Source: Moraxella sp. VT-16-12
Lineage (GTDB): Bacteria > Pseudomonadota > Gammaproteobacteria > Pseudomonadales > Moraxellaceae
Length of the DNA: 64,000 nucleotides
Direction: 5' to 3'
NCBI RefSeq assembly: GCF_002224245.2
Contig: NZ_NKHK02000003.1
Location: 62,001-126,000, forward strand
The notes under the pieces are model-generated. The model was not told the origin of the DNA, ran no database searches, and saw only the letters and a list, made by a program, of their open reading frames with translations. The position numbers were made by a program, and so were the translations under genes. This document shows positions 36,431 through 45,410 of this stretch, piece by piece. How positions within the stretch are numbered: position 1 is the stretch's first letter; every line of letters begins with the position of its first letter.

Positions 36431-36500
36431 TCATTTAAATACCTTATCTAGAATAAGGAATTTAAATGATAATGATACTCATTTTTAAATGAAAAATCAA
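36431..36500 (-). promoter_or_regulatory. Promoter with Fur-like box and 17-bp inverted repeat for the metal importer
   Basis: On the minus strand TTGATT (36500-36495) and TATCAT (36477-36472) are spaced by 17 bp. The -10 lies inside a Fur-like sequence (36468-36486, containing GATAATGATACTCATTT on the plus strand). Directly downstream, at the expected start, is an inverted repeat with 17-bp arms 36431-36447 and 36453-36469 (one mismatch, 5-base centre CTAGA). It could be a second metalloregulator operator or a 5' mRNA stem-loop. Confidence 0.65.
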
Positions 36501-36612
36501 GCCCAAGCCCTAAATATATTAGGGTTTTATCATACAAAAATTTAAGGAGTTTGTAAAGATTGATTTTTTAATAAAAAATTAAATTTATGTTTTATAAAAT
36601 AAAATACAAATG

Positions 36613-37464
36613 TTAGCCCAATAGACTTTGACCCACCCAATGACGGCTAAACTGATAGGCAATCCGCCCTGAGCGACCACCACGAGTGCTTGCCCATTTG
36701 AGTGCTTCGGCTTTGGCGGTCTCATCAAAGCGGATGTTTGCTTTGTGTAAGTAGTGGCTGACAATATCCAAATAAGAGTCTTGATTCATTGGATAAAACG
36801 ACAGCCACAGCCCAAAGCGGTCAGACAGCGAAACGGTTTCGTCAATGGTCTCAAAGGGATTGACTTCATCGGTTTGTCCGTTGTAGATATTGACATTATC
36901 TTTCATCAGTTGGGGCAATAGATGACGGCGGTTACTGGTAGCATACACCAAAAGACGCTCTTGCTCGCTGTCTAATGCCCCATCAAGCACACTTTTTAGG
37001 GTGCGATAGTTTTCATCTTGGCCATTAAACGCCAAATCATCACAATAAACAATGTAGCGACAGTTATTGCCATTTTGTGTGATGGCGTGGCGGATTTTGT
37101 CCAAAAACATCAAATCATCACGAGATACTTCAATGATACGGAGACCATCTTGGTGATAAGCGTTTAATAAGGCTCGAATCAGTGATGATTTGCCCGCCCC
37201 ACGAGTGCCTGTCATCAGCACATGGTTGGCAGGTAAGTTGTTTAAAAACTGGCGAGTGTTTTGGATGAGTTTGTGTTTTTGGGTGTCAATGCCAAGCAGG
37301 TCATCAAGACTGACCGATAAATGAACATCAATGGGCACAAGCGTGCCTGTATGTCCACCCACCCAACGATACGCCAAAACAGTTGGGTCAAGCGTGATGG
37401 GCTTTTGGGTGCGTTCGGCAAAAAATTGCGTGGCAAGGCGGATAAGTTCGTTGGATAAATTCAT
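36613..37464 (-). CDS. DUF815 AAA+ ATPase
   Basis: 283-residue cytoplasmic ATPase with Walker A TGTRGAGKSS (about residues 83-92), Walker B-like YIVYCDDLAF, sensor LLVYATSNRRHLLP and LSDRFGLWLSF. The motif pattern is the DUF815 family. Its role is unknown. It starts 6 bp after the next gene upstream ends, so the pair is likely one unit. Confidence 0.85.
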   Translation of the reverse strand: MNLSNELIRLATQFFAERTQKPITLDPTVLAYRWVGGHTGTLVPIDVHLSVSLDDLLGIDTQKHKLIQNTRQFLNNLPANHVLMTGTRGAGKSSLIRALLNAYHQDGLRIIEVSRDDLMFLDKIRHAITQNGNNCRYIVYCDDLAFNGQDENYRTLKSVLDGALDSEQERLLVYATSNRRHLLPQLMKDNVNIYNGQTDEVNPFETIDETVSLSDRFGLWLSFYPMNQDSYLDIVSHYLHKANIRFDETAKAEALKWASTRGGRSGRIAYQFSRHWVGQSLLG

Positions 37465-37470
37465 GGTGTG

Positions 37471-38166
37471 TTAGGTCAAATGGATTTTTTCAATAACAGC
37501 AAGTTCATTTGCCACAAAAGGGGCAACAAAATCATCAATGTTTTTTAAGGGTTTCATGGCAGACAGCCCATCACCGATAAAATCATACAAGGGTTGATAG
37601 CCATTATCATAAGCCATGCCTTTGGCAAGCTTAAAGGCGTTTTGCAAGATAAAAGAGTTAAAATATTTATCTGATTGGCGACATACGTCCTTGATGTCGT
37701 GAATTTGAGTGATACGAGCGTCTTTGGCATTGGCTTTTTGATATAGTATTTGCATGAGTGCATCAGTTAGGGGTGCGTGCTGATGTTCTGCTAGGTGGAT
37801 TTGGGCAAGCATTAAATCAAGTTTGACCGCTTGTACCGCAGATTGCACCCCTAAAACGCCTGCACCTAAGGCATTTTTGGGAATGAGCTTTTCAAGTTTG
37901 CCTGAGCCATTTAGGGCATTGTTGCCTGCGGTTAATAGTTGGTCAGCCAACAAATCAAAATCATCATCACCATAAATCCTATCTATCAAATAGTTGGCTA
38001 GGGGGGCGGTTTTGTCGTTACTAAACAGGGCGTGATTAGTGTGTTTGATGCGTTGTTTTTGCCAGTGTTGGATTTGGGTGAGTGTGGATTTTAGGGTGGG
38101 ATTTTGATGGTGGGGCAGTGATTTGTAGGCATTTAGGGTGTCTACTAGGGTCTGGATTTGGCTCAT
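37471..38166 (-). CDS. FFLEELY-motif-like hypothetical protein
   Basis: 231-residue helical protein with ANYLIDRIYGDDDFDLLADQL (about 56-77), which resembles the FFLEELY motif seen in a poorly characterised proteobacterial family. No membrane segment or catalytic signature. It lies directly upstream of the DUF815 ATPase gene and probably shares its transcript. Family assignment is moderate, function unknown. Confidence 0.6.
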   Translation of the reverse strand: MSQIQTLVDTLNAYKSLPHHQNPTLKSTLTQIQHWQKQRIKHTNHALFSNDKTAPLANYLIDRIYGDDDFDLLADQLLTAGNNALNGSGKLEKLIPKNALGAGVLGVQSAVQAVKLDLMLAQIHLAEHQHAPLTDALMQILYQKANAKDARITQIHDIKDVCRQSDKYFNSFILQNAFKLAKGMAYDNGYQPLYDFIGDGLSAMKPLKNIDDFVAPFVANELAVIEKIHLT

Positions 38167-38471
38167 GGTGGTACTTACATCAAATAAATACGCTTAATGG
38201 GGGTGTGCAAAGGGATTTCAAGAATCTGTCTGCATTTTTGAGTTTTTTGTTGGCGGTTTTGGTAAAGATGATGGGTGAATGTGTTTATTAGGGCATATCA
38301 GATTGCCACAAAATTTCAATTTGCCAAATTAAATCAATATTGGTATGATGACCGCCTTAAATGATGACCATTTGATGACAACTAACAAATGAACACAAAT
38401 TAAAAGTTGTTATTTGACAAAATTTAACATAAGCCCACTGTTTTTGTGGTTAAAAATTTTATCATCACGCC
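38167..38471 (+). other. 305-bp intergenic region between divergent genes
   Basis: No convincing gene or RNA. A TTGACA lies at 38414-38419 but no good -10 follows at the right distance. No Pho box of the kind found before pit is visible. Confidence 0.5.
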
Positions 38472-40193
38472 ATGAACTTTTCCAATCGCTCAAAAAAATA
38501 CCTAAATTACCTATTGCTTGTGATTTTTATCGTGGCTTTGGGGTTTTCATTTTGGCACAGCTTAGCATGGTTAAAACTGTGTTATGGTTTGGCATTGTTT
38601 TTGTTTGGTATGCAGTGTATAGAAGAAGGGCTTCGTAGCACCGCAGGCGGGACGCTTGAACGACTGATGACCAAAAGCACTGCCACGCCCGCTCGTGGAT
38701 TTTTGTTTGGAGTAGGCTCTACTTTTGTGTTGCAATCTAGCACCTTGGTGTCGCTTTTGACCATTGCTTTTATCAGCACAGGCATGATTGGTCTGGCAGG
38801 TGGTATCGCCATCATTTTTGGGACAAACTTAGGAGCGACCACAGGCATTTGGCTACTTGCTTTGGCAGGGCAAAGCGTGAGTTTGTCGCCTGTGGCAATC
38901 CCCATGTTGGTCTTTGGAATTTTGATGGGTTTTTTTGGGGGGCAGACCCAAGCGGTTGGACGGATTTTGGTGGGGGTGGCTCTGATTTTTATGGGGATTG
39001 ATGCCATCAAAGAAGGCTTTGGGGCGTTTGGTGGGCAAATGGATTTTGCGTCTTTGCAGTTTAATCCCACCATGGAAGTTTTGATTTTTACAGGCATTGG
39101 TTTTTTATTGACCTGCGTGTTGCAGTCATCTCATGCAACCTTAATTTTGACCTTGACAGCGTTGGCGAGTATGCAAATTACACTCCCACAAGCCTTTGCC
39201 ATTGCTGTGGGTTCAAACCTAGGCTCATCTGCCACGACCGCACTTATGGGGGCGATAGGCAGTGAACGAGCAGGACAGCGGCTTGCGTTGGCTCATCTGT
39301 TTTTTAATGCCATTACTGCATTATTAACTTTTGTGTTGTGGATGCCAATGACGACCATTGTGTCTAGCATTTCACAAGCTGCCAACTTTTCGCCACTCAT
39401 ACAGCTTGCGTTATTTCATACGCTTTTTAACGTGTTTGGCGTGGTGGTGTTTTGGCGTTGGCAAGACAAATTGGCTGATGTATTAACCAAAATGCTTCCT
39501 GATAAAAAACCAGCCAAAACCTTGCCTGATGGCTCACAAGCGGTCATGCCACGCTATCTTGACCCAAATGCGTTGTTGTCATCAGACATTGCCATGCGTG
39601 CGGTGGTAAAAGAAGTTCGTCATTTGATGAGTCTTGCCACCGAAGTCATTTGTCATGCCATTTTTGTCAAAAACGAACAGCTCTACCAAGATGGCTACAC
39701 CCCAGATAAGCCCATTGCACCGTTTGAGCTTGATGTGCAAGCATTATATGAATGGCAAATTAAACCGCTTTATAGTGAGATTTTGGACTTTACCAGTAAA
39801 ATGGATATTGATGAAGCAGACAGTCGCCAAGATGAACTAACGGTGGTGCATTTGGTGGCATTTACTTTGCTTGGTATGGTCAAGGATGGTAAACACCTAC
39901 AAAAAAACATGGCGTATTTTTTGGCAGATTCTGACAACGCTGCTCATTATGAGTACTTAGCTCTTAGAGAACATTTGTTCTTTTTTTTAAAACAGCTCAA
40001 TCAGTCGCCTGATGCCAGTCAACTGTCGGATTTGGACAAAAGAACAGATGAGCTTGAAGAGATGCGTTACAATATTTTGCAGCGTTTGGGTCAAGGTGAG
40101 CTAGAAAACACCCAAGCGTCATCAATTATGAATGACATTAATTATGTGCTACGTATAGAGCAAGGTGTGTTAGAGATATTAAAGGCACATTAA
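38472..40193 (+). CDS. Na+/phosphate cotransporter family protein (NptA/YjbB-like)
   Basis: 573-residue membrane protein with two inverted Na/Pi cotransporter repeats: QSSTLVSLLTIAFISTG and GTNLGATTGIW in the first, QSSHATLILTLTALAS and GSNLGSSATTALMGAIGS in the second. The C-terminal ~190 residues (from about 380) form a soluble PhoU-like helical domain (AVVKEVRHLMSLA, RTDELEEMRY). It would import or export phosphate. Upstream of, but 269 bp from, a second phosphate transporter. Confidence 0.92.
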   Translation: MNFSNRSKKYLNYLLLVIFIVALGFSFWHSLAWLKLCYGLALFLFGMQCIEEGLRSTAGGTLERLMTKSTATPARGFLFGVGSTFVLQSSTLVSLLTIAFISTGMIGLAGGIAIIFGTNLGATTGIWLLALAGQSVSLSPVAIPMLVFGILMGFFGGQTQAVGRILVGVALIFMGIDAIKEGFGAFGGQMDFASLQFNPTMEVLIFTGIGFLLTCVLQSSHATLILTLTALASMQITLPQAFAIAVGSNLGSSATTALMGAIGSERAGQRLALAHLFFNAITALLTFVLWMPMTTIVSSISQAANFSPLIQLALFHTLFNVFGVVVFWRWQDKLADVLTKMLPDKKPAKTLPDGSQAVMPRYLDPNALLSSDIAMRAVVKEVRHLMSLATEVICHAIFVKNEQLYQDGYTPDKPIAPFELDVQALYEWQIKPLYSEILDFTSKMDIDEADSRQDELTVVHLVAFTLLGMVKDGKHLQKNMAYFLADSDNAAHYEYLALREHLFFFLKQLNQSPDASQLSDLDKRTDELEEMRYNILQRLGQGELENTQASSIMNDINYVLRIEQGVLEILKAH

Positions 40194-40348
40194 GCCATCA
40201 CAGCACAATCATTTAAAAATATCCTAATGGAATGGGTCAAATGTTTAATCATAATAAAAAGTAATGAATTTGATGTGAAGCATGAAAATGCTAAACATGA
40301 TGACGGCAGGTTTGATAACTCCCCTAAATGTTGCTGAATATGTTAAAA

Positions 40349-40382
40349 TTGTCATATAACTGTCATAATTACTTTTTATAAT
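40349..40382 (+). promoter_or_regulatory. Pho box and -10 of the pit promoter
   Basis: TTGTCATATAACTGTCATA (40349-40367) matches the direct-repeat Pho box CTGTCATAWAWCTGTCAYA at all but the first base. A perfect TATAAT (40377-40382) follows nine bases later. No -35 is needed in PhoB-activated promoters, where the box replaces it. The pit start is about 80 bp downstream. Confidence 0.82.
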
Positions 40383-40462
40383 ATGACACTAAGTACAATG
40401 ATGAATGATTGTGCAATTTGGTAGATTTTTATTTTAAAAACAAACCCTTTTTGGCGGATTTT

Positions 40463-42055
40463 ATGGTAAATTCAACAAAACAATCCACGCCCATGATGGC
40501 AAATGTCTTTTTTGCTCTTTTGATGGCAGGTATGAGCATTTATTTTGTGATTTGGGGCTTGGATTATACCAATCATCAGCAGGTGGCATTATTTTTGGTC
40601 GCCGCTTTTTTTGGTATTTTTATGGCGTTTAATATTGGTGGCAATGATGTCGCCAATTCTTTTGGTACGTCTGTTGGGGCAGGCACGCTGACGGTTACCC
40701 AAGCCTTGGCGGTGGCGGCGATTTTTGAAGTGTCTGGAGCGGTGCTGGCTGGGGCAGCGGTTACAGATACTATCCGCAGTGGTATTGTGGACATTTCAGA
40801 TTTGGGCGTATCGCCTGAACAGTTTATTTATTTAATGTTATCAGCCTTGATTGCCGCAGCGTTTTGGCTGTTATTTGCCACCAAACGGGGCTTGCCTGTT
40901 TCTACCACACACGCCATCATTGGGGGGATTGTGGGGTCGTCCATCGTTTTGGGGATAAATTTGGGAGGAACAAATCTTGCTTTTGAGACAGTCAAATGGT
41001 CAAAAATTGGTGAGATTGCCATCTCATGGGTGCTATCACCTGTGCTGGGTGGGGCGTTGTCTTATGTCATTTATGGTTTGATCAAGAAAAATATCCTAGC
41101 CTATAATGATGAGATGGAAACCAAGGTTAAGCATCTAAAAGCCGAAAAAAAGCGTCTAAAAACCACACAAAAAACGTACTTAGAGTCTTTAAGTCATGAA
41201 GGTAAATTGCACTATACAACCGCCATTTTACGAGATGAAGACTTGTATAAAGAAGGGGCTGCAAGTGCTGATGAGTTTGAAACTGAGTACTATAAAGAGC
41301 TTTATGACTTAGAAAATCAGCGAGGCAATCTTGACACCTTAAAGGCTTTAAAAACATGGGTGCCACTCATTGCGGCCTTGGGGGCAGTGGTGATGACCGC
41401 GATGGTGGTGTTTAAAGGATTAAAAAATACAGGGCTAGATTTATCCACCTTGCATTCTGCGTTGGTGATGGGTATGATTGGGGCGATGGTGTGGCTGACG
41501 GCCTTTATTTATACCAAGACCATTCGTGGTAAACACAAAGAAGATTTGGGCAAAGCAACTTTCATCATGTTTAGCTGGATGCAGGTATTTACCGCCTGTG
41601 CCTTTGCGTTTAGTCATGGCTCAAACGACATTGCTAATGCAGTAGGGCCCTTTGTGGCAATTATGGACGTCATCAAAGAAAACGCCATCGCTGCCAAAGC
41701 GGTTGTGCCAGCGCCTGTCATGGTAACCTTTGGGGTGTCGCTCATTGTGGGCTTGTGGTTTATTGGTAAGGAAGTCATTCAAACCGTTGGTACAAATTTA
41801 ACCGAGATGCACCCAGCATCAGGTTTTTCGGCTGAACTTGCAGCAGCTGCGGTGGTGATGGGAGCATCAAGCCTTGGCATTCCTGTATCTAGCACACACA
41901 TTTTGGTGGGGGCAGTATTGGGGATTGGGCTGGTTAATGAAAATACCAACTGGAAACTGATGAAGCCAATTGGCATGGCGTGGGTGATTACTCTGCCAGC
42001 AGCAGCCGTCATTAGTGCCATCTCTTTTGTGGTATTAGGGGCAATTTTTCATTGA
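40463..42055 (+). CDS. pit: PiT-family inorganic phosphate transporter
   Basis: 530-residue membrane protein with the two PiT signature repeats: FNIGGNDVANSFGTSVGAGTL near the N-terminus and FSHGSNDIANAVGPF after the middle, plus VSTTHAIIGGIVGSS and VSSTHILVGAVLGIG. A large charged cytoplasmic loop lies at about 210-300. Start chosen at ATG 40463 with GGCGGA upstream; a longer in-frame reading has no support. Expression is probably induced by phosphate limitation through the Pho box. Confidence 0.95.
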   Translation: MVNSTKQSTPMMANVFFALLMAGMSIYFVIWGLDYTNHQQVALFLVAAFFGIFMAFNIGGNDVANSFGTSVGAGTLTVTQALAVAAIFEVSGAVLAGAAVTDTIRSGIVDISDLGVSPEQFIYLMLSALIAAAFWLLFATKRGLPVSTTHAIIGGIVGSSIVLGINLGGTNLAFETVKWSKIGEIAISWVLSPVLGGALSYVIYGLIKKNILAYNDEMETKVKHLKAEKKRLKTTQKTYLESLSHEGKLHYTTAILRDEDLYKEGAASADEFETEYYKELYDLENQRGNLDTLKALKTWVPLIAALGAVVMTAMVVFKGLKNTGLDLSTLHSALVMGMIGAMVWLTAFIYTKTIRGKHKEDLGKATFIMFSWMQVFTACAFAFSHGSNDIANAVGPFVAIMDVIKENAIAAKAVVPAPVMVTFGVSLIVGLWFIGKEVIQTVGTNLTEMHPASGFSAELAAAAVVMGASSLGIPVSSTHILVGAVLGIGLVNENTNWKLMKPIGMAWVITLPAAAVISAISFVVLGAIFH

Positions 42056-42064
42056 TATGACAAT

Positions 42065-42088
42065 AAAAAGGGCTTTTTGCTCTTTTTT
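42065..42088 (+). terminator. Terminator after pit
   Basis: AAAAAGGGC/GCTCTTTTT (one G-T) with a TTTTT loop, running into T. Confidence 0.75.
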
Positions 42089-42155
42089 GTTTTTTAATAT
42101 TGCTGTTTTTTTATAAAAACTGATACAATTTTATCTTTTTTATGTGGGGGAATGT

Positions 42156-42824
42156 ATGGCAAATTTGGCGTTATTTGACCTAGATATGACCATGTTAAAT
42201 GTGGACAGCGACCACAGTTGGGGGCAGTTTTTGGTAGAAAATGGCTTGGTGGACAGCAAGTTTTATAAAGCTATGAATGATAAGTTTTATCATGATTATT
42301 TGGCAGGTACGCTAGATGCGGTAGAGTATAATGAGTTTGTGGCAAGTTTTTTAAAGACTAAGTCCATGAATGAGCTTGTTGCTTATCGTCATGAGTATCT
42401 TGATACATGGATAAAACCTGCCATGCGAGATAAAGCCATAGAGCAAATCAATCATCATAAAAATCAAGGCGATACGGTGGTAGTGATTAGTGCCACCAAT
42501 GATTTTGTGGTCGTGCCAATCGCTGCTTTATTTGGTATTGATAATGAGCATACGTTGGCGACACGATTAGAAGTGGTGGATAATGCCTATACGGGCAAGG
42601 TGGCAGACAGACCCAATTTTAAAGAAGGTAAGATTTTTCATTTAGAAAAACTGATTGCCCAAAAAAATGCCCAAGGCACTTATTTTGATAAGCTCATTGC
42701 CTATTCGGATTCTAAAAATGACATACCACTTTTAGAGTATGCTGATGTGGCGGTGTGCGTCAATCCTGATGAGATGTTAAAAGCTCATGCGGTGGAAAAA
42801 GGGTGGCAAGTGGTGGATTGGTAG
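42156..42824 (+). CDS. HAD-IB phosphatase (SerB-like)
   Basis: 222-residue phosphohydrolase with ALFDLDMTMLNVDSD (nucleophile and general acid Asp), VVVISATNDFVV (motif II), Lys in KEGKIFHLEKL and AYSDSKNDIPLLEYAD (motif IV). The HAD-IB group includes phosphoserine and phosphocholine phosphatases; the substrate cannot be told. ATG 42156 follows GGGGGAATGT; an upstream in-frame GTG is less likely. Confidence 0.88.
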   Translation: MANLALFDLDMTMLNVDSDHSWGQFLVENGLVDSKFYKAMNDKFYHDYLAGTLDAVEYNEFVASFLKTKSMNELVAYRHEYLDTWIKPAMRDKAIEQINHHKNQGDTVVVISATNDFVVVPIAALFGIDNEHTLATRLEVVDNAYTGKVADRPNFKEGKIFHLEKLIAQKNAQGTYFDKLIAYSDSKNDIPLLEYADVAVCVNPDEMLKAHAVEKGWQVVDW

Positions 42825-43188
42825 CTAGTGTCTGTCATTGGCGATGGAATATGCCAAGCTATAAAGCCTTTGAAAGGCTTGATTGGCATCTGGTAGGGTT
42901 TGAATGTCTGATGGAATAATATTCGCATTAAAATTGGAGCGAATATTTCTTTGTAGTGATAACATAATCACTTTTTCTATCAGTAGGGCAATCAATTCAT
43001 CATTACCAATATAATTATTGGGATGAAAATGATAATGTGGTTGAAAAAACTTAACAGGATTTTGGCTAAGTTGTGTTTGTAAATCGGCAATTACTTGGCG
43101 ATAGGCAAGCTCATGCTTATAACCAGAATAATACGCCCAAGCAAAAAAAAGCAATAACTGCACCGATTGTCCACAGCAGAATTTCCAT
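42825..43188 (-). pseudogene. Small membrane-anchored hypothetical gene, frameshifted in a homopolymer
   Basis: The ATG at 43188 has a good ribosome site (AGGGG) and reads MEILLWTIGAVIAFF into a run of eight A/T pairs (43143-43150), after which that frame soon stops. The main frame, ending at 42825, carries on with AWAYYSGYKHELAYRQVI. Removing one base of the run (8 to 7) joins them into a protein of about 120 residues with one N-terminal membrane helix. Either a phase-variable switch, a mutation or a sequencing error. Family unknown. Confidence 0.7.
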
Positions 43189-43207
43189 AACTAGCCCCTA
43201 TGCTTAT

Positions 43208-43669
43208 TTATTTTGTTTGATTGGAGAGTTTAAAGTTGTAGTATAGACAAACGTCTGTTGCAATTGTTTCACCAACTGACCCTGGTACTATCCTATTCCA
43301 ATTACTAGAAGAGTAATTTGAAACGTAATTGGTTTGACTACCAACATATTTACCTGTGCTGGTATGAAAGTGAGCTTCGCTAATTTGCATTTTTTGGTTT
43401 AAGCAATCCACGTACCAAAAAGATTTTTCTTCTCGGTAGAGTTTGCCGTTTGTTAATTTTTGAGCGGTTGGATAGTTCTTTTTTACCCAAGCATTGACAT
43501 AGTAGTTATTTTTGTCATAGCTATTAAAGTAATAGCCTTTAATGCTATCCCAATCTATATGGGTGGTTTCTTTGTGTTCTGTGCTACTAGATTGTGATGG
43601 TATCCAGTTTGCTGCCATTGCCATTTGATTGCTTGCCAATAATAAACTTGATAGAATTAACTTTTTCAT
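43208..43669 (-). CDS. Secreted hypothetical protein, surface-adhesin-E-like
   Basis: 153-residue protein with signal peptide (MKKLILSSLLLASNQMAMA), then WDSIKGYYFN, VNAWVKKNYP, EKSFWYVDCLNQKMQIS and a final VCLYYN. The layout of strands, the two Cys and a W-x-V-D-C element resemble the small Haemophilus protein E / surface-adhesin E family. The likeness is by eye and moderate. AAGGA precedes the start; it belongs to a run of five minus-strand genes. Confidence 0.7.
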   Translation of the reverse strand: MKKLILSSLLLASNQMAMAANWIPSQSSSTEHKETTHIDWDSIKGYYFNSYDKNNYYVNAWVKKNYPTAQKLTNGKLYREEKSFWYVDCLNQKMQISEAHFHTSTGKYVGSQTNYVSNYSSSNWNRIVPGSVGETIATDVCLYYNFKLSNQTK

Positions 43670-43703
43670 GAAATTTCCTTAAAATTTAATTTATTAAAAT
43701 TAA

Positions 43704-45380
43704 TTATAGCCAACCATTCATCTCTTCAATGTACAATAGCACAACTAATCCTTCGGCAAATATTTTTTCTTGCTCAGGACTTCCACCACCAGAGTTGTAA
43801 TAAACTAAATCACCTCCCTCTGCTAATAAGATGGATTGTTCTTGATTTAGTGTAAAGCCTTTGTTGAGACCATATCCGTCACCAATTTGGGCTTGATATT
43901 TGATATTGAATTGACCTTTATAACGATAATCATCAGGAATATCAATCCAGTATTGAGATAATGCCGAAAATGCATTGCAGTATATATTGCTTTGGCAAAT
44001 ATTTATTGGTGGTGCTGACTCTGGATTATTATAAATATTCATCATTGCAGATAGTATAAATTCATCTTTGCTTGGAATATTGTTTAACGGACTGGATATG
44101 ACAGTATTTATTTGGGTTTTAAGATGTGCTATTCTTTCATTGAGTAATTGTGTGGCACAATGATAGCGATAGGCTTCACGCCCATTATTATCAACATTAA
44201 GCGTGAGTGATTGCTCTTTGCAGTGGCTTTCACGTTGTTTGTTAAATTCAACCTGTTCATCTTTTAGATAGTCTTGCACACTTGGGTGTAACTGTTCCCA
44301 GACGCGATTAATCTCGGCGACTGCATTTTTATAATCTAACCTTGTTTGATTGAGTAATTGGACGGTATCCAACGTTTGTTGGGGGTTATTAGGTGCACTG
44401 GTTTGTATGGTTGATGTTTGTGGTAAATTTTGGATTGGTTTTTGATAACCATCTCGTGCTGTATTGTTTGTATTGTTGCTTTCATTTTGTTGTGAATTAA
44501 TGTTGGAAATCATTGCTAAATTTATAAAAATACTCACCACAATGACGCCAAAAAAAGAATAATCTTCCTCTGTTTCTGCTTCATCATCAGCGTAGCTATC
44601 TCTTGGGTTGGTGCCAAAACGATTTGTTCCTTGTGTTGGTCTTACAAACCATATTACACAAATAACAAATGGAATTAAAATCCACCAGCCCTTATAGTCA
44701 CAATCATGCAGTCTTTTTATGCCAATAAATACCAAAAAATAAAGGGGTATTAACTCTATCATTGTCATAAAAAACAATGTTGCTATATCATAATCATCCA
44801 TTGATGATACAGCACCTTCCATACCAATGCGGATTATCATCCATACAAATAATGTAGGAATAGATAATAGGGCATAAGTTGTACGTCTCATACGTCCAAA
44901 AGACCAAAATGATGGTTTTTCTTTTGCATAAGTTTCTTGGTAGTTTTGGTATTTGGCATGGTTATTTTGTCTGTTGGCATTATTATTTCGTGTATTGTTG
45001 CTTCCTGTATAATCATAACGTTGATTGGTGGTTGATTGCGTTTGGTGATTTTTTGTATAAGAATTATCATAATAATCTTGGTTGTTGGATTGATTTTTAT
45101 GATTTTCCGAACTATTGTTTTGATTTTGGGTTGATTGATTATAAATTTTAGCTTCTTGCTCATCAATCCAGCGGTCATGTTCAGCACGACGTACAGGGTC
45201 AATCAATACCTGATAGGCGGTATTGATGATTTTCATAATGCGTTCAGCATCGGGATTATTGGGGTTTCTATCAGGGTGGTATTTTTGAGCAAGGGCTTTG
45301 TAGGCTGCCTTAATCACTTCAGATTGGGTATTACGAGAGACACCTAGATTGTCGTAATGGGTGCGAAATTTTTTACTCAT
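43704..45380 (-). CDS. J-domain / DUF805 / LprI-like fusion protein
   Basis: 558-residue mosaic. Residues 5-75 are a J domain with an intact HPD (35-37), the Hsp70-stimulating element. Residues 78-150 are an Asn/Gln/Tyr/Ser-rich disordered linker. Residues ~155-265 form a DUF805 membrane unit (FWSFGRMRRTTYALLSIP, IGIKRLHDCDYKGWWIL). After one more helix (~275-295) and a Gln/Asn/Thr-rich stretch, residues ~335-430 look like a LprI-type domain (LNQTRLDYKNAVAEINRVWE, HCKEQS, CATQLLNERI). With the J domain cytosolic, the membrane passes would place the C-terminal part either inside or in the periplasm. Function unknown. Confidence 0.8.
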   Translation of the reverse strand: MSKKFRTHYDNLGVSRNTQSEVIKAAYKALAQKYHPDRNPNNPDAERIMKIINTAYQVLIDPVRRAEHDRWIDEQEAKIYNQSTQNQNNSSENHKNQSNNQDYYDNSYTKNHQTQSTTNQRYDYTGSNNTRNNNANRQNNHAKYQNYQETYAKEKPSFWSFGRMRRTTYALLSIPTLFVWMIIRIGMEGAVSSMDDYDIATLFFMTMIELIPLYFLVFIGIKRLHDCDYKGWWILIPFVICVIWFVRPTQGTNRFGTNPRDSYADDEAETEEDYSFFGVIVVSIFINLAMISNINSQQNESNNTNNTARDGYQKPIQNLPQTSTIQTSAPNNPQQTLDTVQLLNQTRLDYKNAVAEINRVWEQLHPSVQDYLKDEQVEFNKQRESHCKEQSLTLNVDNNGREAYRYHCATQLLNERIAHLKTQINTVISSPLNNIPSKDEFILSAMMNIYNNPESAPPINICQSNIYCNAFSALSQYWIDIPDDYRYKGQFNIKYQAQIGDGYGLNKGFTLNQEQSILLAEGGDLVYYNSGGGSPEQEKIFAEGLVVLLYIEEMNGWL

Positions 45381-45410
45381 TAACTAGAAAATCCTATACA
45401 ATAAAAATTG

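Noticed and set aside
38582-39097. Minus-strand frame of about 170 codons within the Na/Pi cotransporter gene
   Set aside because: The composition is that of the complement of hydrophobic codons, and the plus-strand protein has clear family motifs.
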